64,000 nucleotides of DNA from CAYJAZ01 sp964368455 (lineage in GTDB: Bacteria; Desulfobacterota; Desulfovibrionia; Desulfovibrionales; Desulfovibrionaceae): the NCBI GenBank assembly GCA_964368455.1, contig CAYJAZ010000007.1, positions 1 to 64,000 of the forward strand, in the 5' to 3' direction. A program made the position numbers and the translations under genes. The notes under the pieces are model-generated. The model was given only the letters and a program-made list of their open reading frames with translations. It was not told the origin of the DNA and ran no database searches. Shown here piece by piece: positions 18,749 to 26,096 of the stretch. How positions within the stretch are numbered: the stretch's first letter is position 1; each line of letters begins with the position of its first letter.

Positions 18749-19261
18749 ATGAAAAAACTCATTGTTTATTCAAGTAAAACAGGCAATACAAAATCAGTAG
18801 CAGAAGCAATAGCTACATCTTTAGAAGATGCGACACTTATGGATGTTAAAGAAAGTCCAAATTTTGAAGAATATGATTGCATTATTTGTGGTTATTGGGT
18901 TGATAAGGGTATGCCAGATGCTTTAGCGAAAAATTATATTGAATCTATTAATAATAAAAATATAATTTTATTTGGTACACTTGGTGCATTTCCTGACGGC
19001 GAGCACGCACAATATTGCAAAGAACAAGCAAATAAATTGTTAGAAAATAAGAATAATAATCTTTTAGGTTCATGGCTTTGCATGGGAAGAGTTGATCCAA
19101 AACTACTTGAAAGAATAGCTCAAAGCTTTACTGCAGACAATCCAATGCCAGAAGAAAGAAAAGCACGTATTGAAGAAGGAAATAAGCATCCTAATGAAGA
19201 AGATTTCAATAATGCCATAGCCTTTGTTGAAGACGCACTAAAGAAGGTTGAACTTCTTTAA
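18749..19261 (+). CDS. Flavodoxin-family protein, likely electron donor
   Basis: A 170-residue flavodoxin-like protein. The FMN phosphate-binding loop SSKTGNTKS is at residues 8-16. Further loops GYWVDKGMPD (about 48-57) and GTLGAFPDGEHA (about 77-88) shape the isoalloxazine pocket. The short flavodoxin type with a C-terminal extension rich in charged residues resembles the family that includes BilS, found beside reductases in gut anaerobes. It lies 34 bp after the NifK-like gene and is the last gene of the operon, so supplying electrons to the NifH-like protein is the natural inference. AAGGAAAG precedes the ATG. Confidence 0.85.
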   Translation: MKKLIVYSSKTGNTKSVAEAIATSLEDATLMDVKESPNFEEYDCIICGYWVDKGMPDALAKNYIESINNKNIILFGTLGAFPDGEHAQYCKEQANKLLENKNNNLLGSWLCMGRVDPKLLERIAQSFTADNPMPEERKARIEEGNKHPNEEDFNNAIAFVEDALKKVELL

Positions 19262-19473
19262 AAAAGATAAAATACTCTAAAGTCATCTTTAGAATATTTT
19301 GTAATATCGATTTTTGAGCCTATTTTATACTCTATTAGTATTGAATAGGCTCAAAGCGTTAATCGTTATAAAAGATTTCCTCATAGCTTATAAAAAATAT
19401 AATTAAGGAAAAATTAGCTTGCTTTATTTTTTTCTTGATTGTATTTTTCAAAAAAATGCTTTGAGGTTGGCAG
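19262..19473. terminator. Stem-loops after the nitrogenase-like operon
   Basis: Two inverted repeats follow the flavodoxin gene. The first (19276-19282 and 19287-19293, TCTAAAG/CTTTAGA, extendable with one mismatch) is followed by ATATTTTG and looks like a weak terminator. The second (19314-19324 and 19344-19354, TTGAGCCTATT/AATAGGCTCAA) has a 19-nt loop and no T-run. It could act as a stabiliser or as part of the promoter region for the next dtxR-like gene. Confidence 0.55.
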
Positions 19474-19938
19474 ATGGATACTATACTTATTAATGATGAA
19501 GAAAAGAAACTTCCTCAATTACTTGAAGATCTTATTGTTCTTATATTTATTGAAGAACTTCAAATCGGTGCAGCAAGAGCGAGCACAATTGCTACAAAAG
19601 CTAAAATATCCAGATCTAATCTAACTAATTCATTGAAGATTCTAAAAAAGCAAGATTATATTATTTATGAACCCTATAGCTTGATTTATTTAACTGAAAA
19701 AGGCAAAGCTTTTGCCTATGATATTACCCATAGACGTAATGTTATAAAAGCATTTTTTATGAACCTTTTAAAAATTACTGACGAAGAAGCTGAAAAAGTT
19801 GCTTGTGATTTAGAGCATGTGCTTTCGCCTATGATAACTAAGAAAATGGGGCAATATATTTTATATGCTACGGAAACTAAAGAAGATTTAGGTGCGTGGA
19901 TAGAAAAATATCAAAAATCAAAACCAAAATCTCGTTAA
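19474..19938 (+). CDS. DtxR/MntR-family metal-dependent regulator, copy 2
   Basis: A 154-residue paralogue of the regulator at 5780-6244, with the same two-domain plan. The winged helix is at about residues 18-75 (TIATKAKISRSNLTNSLKIL) and the metal-binding domain contains VACDLEHVLS, again with the Cys-x-x-Glu-His ligand set of iron-type DtxR proteins; RNVIKAFF covers the region of the conserved His, but the His itself is displaced (HRR). GAGG precedes the ATG. It lies between the nitrogenase-like operon and the M16/ABC/TonB genes, consistent with local iron-dependent control of both. Whether the two copies bind the same sites cannot be told from sequence alone. Confidence 0.83.
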   Translation: MDTILINDEEKKLPQLLEDLIVLIFIEELQIGAARASTIATKAKISRSNLTNSLKILKKQDYIIYEPYSLIYLTEKGKAFAYDITHRRNVIKAFFMNLLKITDEEAEKVACDLEHVLSPMITKKMGQYILYATETKEDLGAWIEKYQKSKPKSR

Positions 19939-19975
19939 AGTTTTCATTCGTCTAAATTAAGTAGATATATCGAAA

Positions 19976-20026
19976 ATCCCTCTTTTAATAGCTATAATAG
20001 CTGTTTAGAAGAGGGATGTTTTTTTT
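19976..20026 (+). terminator. Rho-independent terminator after dtxR-like copy 2
   Basis: Stem ATCCCTCTT (19976-19984) and AAGAGGGAT (20009-20017), extendable past one mismatch, followed by a run of eight T. Confidence 0.85.
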
Positions 20027-20045
20027 AAAAAAGAATTAATTTTAC

Positions 20046-20101
20046 TTGACAAGGAATTGTATTTTTACTATTTTTACAAAGTTCATTACGCTGAACTTTG
20101 T
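20046..20101 (+). promoter_or_regulatory. Promoter with overlapping palindrome for the M16/ABC operon
   Basis: TTGACA at 20046-20051 and TATTTT at 20069-20074 are 17 bp apart, a good sigma-70-type promoter. A perfect dyad, ACAAAGTTCA and TGAACTTTGT around TTACGC (20076-20101), begins two bases after the -10 box and so covers the start of transcription. This is where a repressor would bind. Its sequence differs from the palindrome at 15303-15324, so the same regulator need not use both. Confidence 0.6.
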
Positions 20102-20147
20102 TTCTATTTTTTGAAAAAGGTTTTATTCTAGAAAAAAAGTTGCTAAA

Positions 20148-23069
20148 ATGAAAAAATTGAAAGGTCTGGATAAAATATTTATGAATTTGAAATTACATAA
20201 TAAATGCATTTCTGCTCTCTATGTTTCTCTTTTCTTGAGCACTTTGTTTTTTAGTCTTTGTGTTCATGCAAAAGAATTACCACAAGGTTTTGAGAAAGAA
20301 GCTTTTTGGTTTGATGGTAAGTGGGCACACGAGCATACAAATATTCCACATGATCCAAAAGCTCTTTTTGGGCGATTGGAGAATGGTTTTCGTTATGTAG
20401 TTTTACCACATCAAGACGATCCAAATAGGGTAGCTCTTTATTTAAATGTGCAAGTAGGTTCATTGATGGAAGAAGATGATCAACTTGGTTTTGCACATAT
20501 TGTAGAGCATATGGTTTTCAATGGAAGTGAAAATTTTCCAGCTGGTTCTCTTATTCCATTTTTTCATGAAAATGGTATGAATTTTGGTGGCGATACAAAT
20601 GCATTCACAACTTTAGATCAAACAGTATATAAGATTAATCTTTCTGAAAATACAGATACTTCTTTAGGGAATGGTATAAAAATTCTGAGAGATTTTGCAG
20701 ATAAAGTTTTGTTTGAAGAAAAAGAAGTCCAAAAAGAAATTGGCGTTGTGATAGCAGAGAAAAATTCTCAAGAAAGTGAAGCTTCAAAACTTCTTGAAAA
20801 GCGTAATGAGCTTTTATATGCCAATACAAAATTTGTTGATAATGTTATAGGCACAGAAGAAACAATTAAATCTGCAAATTCCAAAAATCTTAAAGCTTTT
20901 TATGATAAATGGTACACACCTGATCGTATGGTTTTAGTTGTTGTTGGCGATGTAGATAAGGCTAAACTTGAAAAAATGATTTCAGATGTTTTTTCTTCGA
21001 TGGAGAAAAAAGAAAGTGTTGAAGTTGAATCTTGGGGTGTGCCAAAGGGGCTTGGAATAAATCCATTACCTGAAGTTCGTAATATGGGCGGGGCTATTGT
21101 TTCTGTAATGATGCATTATCCTAGAGTTCATACAAGAGATTCTATAGCACAACAAAAAGAAAACTTGCTTGAAAGTATTGTAAAGTATTCTGTAAACCAA
21201 CGTTTACAAACACTTTCTGAAAAAGAAGGTGCTTTGTGGATGTCAGCTCATGCGACAACAAATTATCAAAGCCGCTTCACACCAACGGTTTCATTTAATG
21301 CTGTGACTGATTTAGATAAATGGAAGCAAGTGCTTGAAATATTTACTGATGAAATTGCAAGAGTAAAAAAATACGGCATAACACAAGCAGAAATAGACGA
21401 AGCACTGGAAAGTTCTTTATTAAATTTTAATCGTTTCAAGCAAGGCTATGATGAGACATCTAATAGTGCATTAGCAAGCACTTTAGTTTCAACTATAAAT
21501 AGTGATAAAGTATACACTTCTTTAGATTTTGACGAAAAATTACTCAAAGCTCTTTTAGCACAAGTAACACGTGAAAATGTGAATAAAAAAGCAAGAGAAA
21601 TATATTCAAGCAATGATGTAAGTTTGATAGTTGGCGGAAAAACACCTCCAACAAAAGAAGAGATTGAAGCAGTTTGGAATAATTCACAAACAAAAGAATT
21701 AGCTGAATACAAGCACGAAAATATTGTAAATTTCCCTTATCTTGACACTCCAAAAATGATTGAAAAAGCAAATTTACCAAAACTTCAAGAAAAAACAATA
21801 GCTCAAGTTGATAAGTATGAGCTTGTGCTTTCAAGCGCGACATTGGCAAATGGTGTTGATGTTTATATCTTGCCTTTACCTTTTTCTAAAAAGCACGCAG
21901 GTGTTCAATTGATTTTTGGTGATGGTTATGCCGCTTTAGACGATAAAAAACTCGTGCTTTCAAACTTTAGTGAATATGTTTTAGCGGGCAGTGGTTTAGG
22001 AAATCTTTCGCTTGCAGAAACAAGAAAATTAGCAAAGAAAATCGATGGTTCAGTTTCAGAACAGTATAGCAATATCTATAATATGATTAGTATTATTGGC
22101 GATTCTGAACAGCTTGAAACTCTGCTTCAAGCAACGTGGACACAATATGTTGATCCAAAGCCTCTTCAAGAAGCAATAGATCAGACTAAATTTGTTATGA
22201 AAAGCATGGAAGCTGATAAAAAGAATACACTTAATGGTGTGATCAGCGATAAAGCTATGCCATTTTTTTATGATAATCTCAAAAGATATCAATCAACTAC
22301 TTTGTCTGACGTAGAAAGTATTACTCTTTCAGAGATAGAAGCATTTGCAAAATCGCTTCGTGATGGAAAAAATGTTTCATTGCTTATTTGTGGGGACATT
22401 GATGTTCAACATGCTTATCTTTTAGCTGCACAATATTTCAATGATATTAAGTCTCAAAAAACTAAGAAAGCGAAACTTTCGCCAATCAAATTTCCAGCGG
22501 GGAAAAAAGAACATCATACTGTAAAAAATGATACAAAACAGGCTATTGTATGGGGAACTTGGTTTGCCCCTCTCACAGATCTTGACGATAGAGAACTTCT
22601 TGTAAAGCGTCAATTAGTGTCAACTTTGATTGCAAATAAATTACGTGAAGATCTACGTGAAGAAATGGGAGCTGTTTACAGTCCTAGTGCACGATATAAT
22701 TTAGAGCAAGCTGATAATGGTTATGGATTTTTGGAGATTGCAGTAGATGTTTCGCCAGAAAAATTACAACAAGTTGTTGAATATATACGTAATCTAAAAC
22801 CGTGGACTGTTGAACAAGAAGATCTTGATCGTCTACGTGAGCCAATTTATACCTCATGGGAATCTGGAACAAAGAGAAATTCAACATGGCAATCTTTGCT
22901 GCTTGTTGAACTTGTCTTTGAAAAACCATTTATACAATGGAATAATGACTATTTATCAATCCTTTCAAATATTACAAAAGAAGAAATAACTCAAACATTG
23001 AAAGATTTATTGACTTCTGAATACGCTGAATGGAGTGCAAGTTCAATTTCAAAAAAGGGAAGTGAGTAG
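20148..23069 (+). CDS. Exported M16 zinc metallopeptidase (PqqL/FusC-like)
   Basis: A 973-residue insulinase-clan protease. It has a hydrophobic export segment (about residues 21-40, SALYVSLFLSTLFFSLCVHA, cleavage near HAKE); the second in-frame ATG at 20181 would give a more compact signal peptide and neither start has a strong ribosome binding site. The zinc motif HIVEH is at 117-121 (His117, Glu120, His121), followed by GGDTNAFTTLDQTVYKINL, which is typical of active M16 N-domains. Four M16 repeats fit the length. Periplasmic homologues such as PqqL and FusC cleave proteins brought in by TonB receptors (ferredoxin in the Fus system). It starts an operon with an ABC-2 transporter and lies 3 kb before a TonB receptor gene. 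Confidence 0.88.
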   Translation: MKKLKGLDKIFMNLKLHNKCISALYVSLFLSTLFFSLCVHAKELPQGFEKEAFWFDGKWAHEHTNIPHDPKALFGRLENGFRYVVLPHQDDPNRVALYLNVQVGSLMEEDDQLGFAHIVEHMVFNGSENFPAGSLIPFFHENGMNFGGDTNAFTTLDQTVYKINLSENTDTSLGNGIKILRDFADKVLFEEKEVQKEIGVVIAEKNSQESEASKLLEKRNELLYANTKFVDNVIGTEETIKSANSKNLKAFYDKWYTPDRMVLVVVGDVDKAKLEKMISDVFSSMEKKESVEVESWGVPKGLGINPLPEVRNMGGAIVSVMMHYPRVHTRDSIAQQKENLLESIVKYSVNQRLQTLSEKEGALWMSAHATTNYQSRFTPTVSFNAVTDLDKWKQVLEIFTDEIARVKKYGITQAEIDEALESSLLNFNRFKQGYDETSNSALASTLVSTINSDKVYTSLDFDEKLLKALLAQVTRENVNKKAREIYSSNDVSLIVGGKTPPTKEEIEAVWNNSQTKELAEYKHENIVNFPYLDTPKMIEKANLPKLQEKTIAQVDKYELVLSSATLANGVDVYILPLPFSKKHAGVQLIFGDGYAALDDKKLVLSNFSEYVLAGSGLGNLSLAETRKLAKKIDGSVSEQYSNIYNMISIIGDSEQLETLLQATWTQYVDPKPLQEAIDQTKFVMKSMEADKKNTLNGVISDKAMPFFYDNLKRYQSTTLSDVESITLSEIEAFAKSLRDGKNVSLLICGDIDVQHAYLLAAQYFNDIKSQKTKKAKLSPIKFPAGKKEHHTVKNDTKQAIVWGTWFAPLTDLDDRELLVKRQLVSTLIANKLREDLREEMGAVYSPSARYNLEQADNGYGFLEIAVDVSPEKLQQVVEYIRNLKPWTVEQEDLDRLREPIYTSWESGTKRNSTWQSLLLVELVFEKPFIQWNNDYLSILSNITKEEITQTLKDLLTSEYAEWSASSISKKGSE

Positions 23070-23070
23070 A

Positions 23071-23964
23071 ATGGAAACATTGATAAAATGTAAAGACCTT
23101 CGATTTACCTATCAAGACACAGAAGTTCTTCATGGGATTAATTTTGAAGTAAAAAGAGGCGAAATTGTTGGCTTATTGGGGAAAAACGGTGCGGGAAAAA
23201 GTACGTCAATTAATATATTGATGGGCTTTTTAGAGCCTGATTCAGGTGTTTGCGAAGTTTTTGGAAAGCCATGCTATAGTCTTTCGCCAGCAGAAAGAAT
23301 GCGTATTGGACTTTTGCATGAAGGTTTCACGCAATATAATTTCATGACTATAGGCGAAATCGAAAAATTCTATTCAGCTTTTTATCCAAATTGGGATAGA
23401 GATGTTTATTATAGATTAATAGATAGATTAAAAGTTCCTTATTCACGTAAAATAACACGTCTTTCTTGTGGACAACGTTCGCAAATTACCTTGGGATTGA
23501 TCTTAGCTCAGCAAGCTGAATTGCTTATTCTTGATGACTATTCACTTGGTCTTGATGTTGGCTATAGACGTTTATTTTTAGATTTCTTGCGTGAATACAT
23601 TTCAAAAAGTAATTCTACTGTTTTATTAACTTCACACATTGTAGCTGAGCTTGACGACATGCTTGATAGAGTAATTATTGTGCAACGTGGCGATATTATC
23701 TGTGATAGAAGCCGTGAAGATTTGCTCAATTCTTTTCATAGATACGACATTCCACTTTCAGAAGCAAGTTTGGCATTAGTTGAGGGAGACGGTCCATTGC
23801 ATCATGTAGATCAAACAACACGTTTTGTTTCTGTATATACTTATGCGAGCGAAGATGAAATAAAATCTTATTTATCAAATAAAAGCGTGGATTTATGGGC
23901 TGGTGCACAGCTTTATAATATGTCAATTGAAGATGCTTTTGTTGGATTAACAGGAAGGTATTAG
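23071..23964 (+). CDS. ABC transporter ATPase (ABC-2 type) with altered catalytic motifs
   Basis: A 297-residue ATPase. ATG 23071 is chosen because GGAAGTGAG precedes it and it directly follows the M16 stop; an upstream in-frame ATG at 23035 would overlap that gene. Walker A GLLGKNGAGKST is near residues 37-48. The signature reads LSCGQRS instead of LSGGQ, and Walker B reads LLILDDYSLGLD, with Asp in place of the catalytic Glu. The His switch (LLTSHI) is intact. The Glu-to-Asp change may slow hydrolysis. The partner is the membrane protein encoded 9 bp downstream. It belongs to the YtrB-like group of ABC-2 ATPases, usually exporters or regulators of envelope functions; the substrate is unknown. 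Confidence 0.87.
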   Translation: METLIKCKDLRFTYQDTEVLHGINFEVKRGEIVGLLGKNGAGKSTSINILMGFLEPDSGVCEVFGKPCYSLSPAERMRIGLLHEGFTQYNFMTIGEIEKFYSAFYPNWDRDVYYRLIDRLKVPYSRKITRLSCGQRSQITLGLILAQQAELLILDDYSLGLDVGYRRLFLDFLREYISKSNSTVLLTSHIVAELDDMLDRVIIVQRGDIICDRSREDLLNSFHRYDIPLSEASLALVEGDGPLHHVDQTTRFVSVYTYASEDEIKSYLSNKSVDLWAGAQLYNMSIEDAFVGLTGRY

Positions 23965-23973
23965 GAGTTATTT

Positions 23974-24642
23974 ATGTTTAAAGCATTATTGATGAAGGAA
24001 TGGATTAAGCTACGTCTTGTGTGGTGGCTACCATTTTTATTACTTGTGGCTGTGATGTTAGATTTTTATTGGACTTTGATTGCAGTTCAAGTGAATAATG
24101 GTAACGACACTTTATGGACTAATATTATCTTTAAGGAAATGCCTTATTTCTTAAACATAAGAACTCTTTTTATTTTTTCTGGTATTTGGCTTGCTGCTTT
24201 TCAATTTTTTCCTGAATGTTCTGATAAAAGATTGAGAGTTTTCTTCCATTTGCCAATTGATTATAAAAAAGCTCTTTGCGTGATCTTTTTTGCTGGATTA
24301 ATGTTATTAGCCTTGATTTTAATATTTGTGACAATTGCTTTTATGCTTGTTTGTAATCACTTCAATTTTCCAAATGAAATTGTATATCCTATGATATATA
24401 CCTATTTTCCATGGGCTCTTGCAGGAATTGTTGCTTGGTGTGCGACAGCTTCTTTAGTTGCTGAAACTTCAATGTTTCGTAAGATAGTTATTGCTGGTAT
24501 TGGATATGGATTTATAGAAATCATAACAAAGGCCTCTGGTTATAATGGAATGGGCTCTTCTTTGTGGATCTATAGCTTAGTATGTATTCCTTGGGCTTTT
24601 GTGCTTGTTTCTTCATCATTGCGTATTAAGGAAGGTAAATAA
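23974..24642 (+). CDS. ABC-2 type membrane permease, small
   Basis: A 222-residue inner-membrane protein with about six hydrophobic segments (near residues 14-36, 60-78, 96-125, 138-160, 168-186, 195-213). The pattern and position after an ABC-2 ATPase identify it as the permease half. The final stop overlaps the next start by one base (TAATG), so it is translationally coupled to the membrane-anchored partner. AGGAG precedes the ATG. The substrate cannot be read from the sequence. Confidence 0.75.
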   Translation: MFKALLMKEWIKLRLVWWLPFLLLVAVMLDFYWTLIAVQVNNGNDTLWTNIIFKEMPYFLNIRTLFIFSGIWLAAFQFFPECSDKRLRVFFHLPIDYKKALCVIFFAGLMLLALILIFVTIAFMLVCNHFNFPNEIVYPMIYTYFPWALAGIVAWCATASLVAETSMFRKIVIAGIGYGFIEIITKASGYNGMGSSLWIYSLVCIPWAFVLVSSSLRIKEGK

Positions 24643-25916
24643 TGCGTATATTATATACTCGATTAGCACCTGTTTTATTAGGTATTTTTGTATTGTCATG
24701 GTTTATTCCTCAAACATATTTGCGTGCAACAAGAGCAGAAACAAGTTATGTTCGTGCAATGTATAGCCCTATTGATAAAGACTTTATCATTTGGAATCAT
24801 ACTTCGAGCGGTTTTTCAATGGAAACTAGAGCTGGCGAAAAATTGACTGATAGAGAAGGCAGAATGCGTCAGCCTCTTTTCTTTGCTGCAGACGTAAATA
24901 AATGGGGTGGTTATCCACTTATTATTGATGGCGAACTTATCACTATGGATGCAAGACGTTTCTTTAGACTGCAAAATGTTGGCCAACGTATGAATTCGTA
25001 TCCAGTAGATAAATTCTTTATGATTATGGAATCTAAACCAGAATTTTCTTCATTTTCGCTTCCAGCAGACATAATGATTCTTGATAATGATAAAATGCGT
25101 TTCATTAAGATGAAAGACGGTATGGAAGATGTAGAAAAAGGAAAATTATTCACTGATGCATTAAAAAATGCTGGCCTCGTCTTTCCTTTTATACAAGCGG
25201 CTAATAATGCTAATCCTATGAAAGACATTGATGAAGGTATGTTTATTATTGATTCAAAGAACACACTTTTCCAACTTATCATGGAAGAAGGCAAGCCTAT
25301 TGTTCGTAATACAGGCTATGTTATTGAAGGCAATGTTCGCGGTATGACAATGCAAGAAGATATGCTCAAGCGAGATTATGGCTTTATAGCAACTGACGAT
25401 GCCCTTTATCTCAATAAATACGATCAAGAACCTTTCAAAATTCCTGTTGACTATAGAGCTGGGCTTTCTGTTGATATTTGGTCAACAGCATTAAACCGTA
25501 CTTTCAATATTGTTGATCATCTTGCTAAAGGTTCTAGTCCAACTTTGAATATAGCTATGGATACTGAATATAATCTTCTCAAAGAATTTACTTCAGAAAT
25601 TCCTGAAAAAGATATTCAAAGAGCTAAAATGTTAAACATTGGTTTATCCATTTTGACACCATTTAGATTTATTCAATCTGATACGCTACTCTCTGGGGTT
25701 CATTTTAAATTTGTTCTCAATAAATATAAAGGCTTTATTCTTTTAGGTTCTCTTCTTGCTATAGCCTTATATCTTGCTTTCTTTTATTCAAGATATAAAA
25801 CAACTAAAGCAATTGTTTCACGCAATCTTTTAGAAATATGCCTCTGTGCTGTCTTTGGTATTCCAGCAGCTCTTATGCTCATTGTTTTTGGCCCTATAAG
25901 CCGAAAGAAGATTTAA
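24642..25916 (+). CDS. Membrane-anchored protein with large extracytoplasmic domain, ABC partner (DUF4857-like)
   Basis: A 424-residue protein with a single N-terminal transmembrane segment (about residues 8-24). A long hydrophilic domain follows (about 28-345) with repeated short beta-rich stretches such as 'FIIDSKNTLFQLIMEEGKPIVRN' and 'GFIATDDALYLNKYDQEPFKI', then two C-terminal transmembrane segments (about 358-378 and 390-416). The architecture resembles proteins annotated DUF4857 that accompany ABC-2 ATPase and permease pairs, but that name is from memory and unverified. Coupling to the permease gene implies one complex. The function is unknown; in this context it may sense or hand over an envelope substrate. 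Confidence 0.55.
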   Translation: MRILYTRLAPVLLGIFVLSWFIPQTYLRATRAETSYVRAMYSPIDKDFIIWNHTSSGFSMETRAGEKLTDREGRMRQPLFFAADVNKWGGYPLIIDGELITMDARRFFRLQNVGQRMNSYPVDKFFMIMESKPEFSSFSLPADIMILDNDKMRFIKMKDGMEDVEKGKLFTDALKNAGLVFPFIQAANNANPMKDIDEGMFIIDSKNTLFQLIMEEGKPIVRNTGYVIEGNVRGMTMQEDMLKRDYGFIATDDALYLNKYDQEPFKIPVDYRAGLSVDIWSTALNRTFNIVDHLAKGSSPTLNIAMDTEYNLLKEFTSEIPEKDIQRAKMLNIGLSILTPFRFIQSDTLLSGVHFKFVLNKYKGFILLGSLLAIALYLAFFYSRYKTTKAIVSRNLLEICLCAVFGIPAALMLIVFGPISRKKI

Positions 25917-25957
25917 AAAACTATTCTGTAGAGGAATTTTCTCTACAGAATAGTTTT
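25917..25957 (+). terminator. Rho-independent terminator after the M16/ABC operon
   Basis: Perfect 17-nt arms (25917-25933 and 25941-25957, core CTATTCTGTAGAG/CTCTACAGAATAG) around a 7-nt loop, ending in a T-run. It closes the M16-ABC-permease-partner operon before the TonB receptor gene. Confidence 0.9.
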
Positions 25958-26096
25958 TAAGATAAAAGTTTTACTTGCCAAATTTTATTTCTAGAATAAA
26001 CTTTTTGTAGCTAGATAAACTTTATTGTTGTTTGTGTATGTTTTTTTGGTAACCATGTTAACAAAGCTAACCTTTTAAACTTTTATGGATTTTTTT

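Noticed and set aside
18749..19261. Part of a bilirubin reductase (bilRS) pair
   Set aside because: The flavodoxin resembles BilS-type proteins, but no BilR-like flavin reductase gene is in the window, so the bile-pigment assignment is unsupported.
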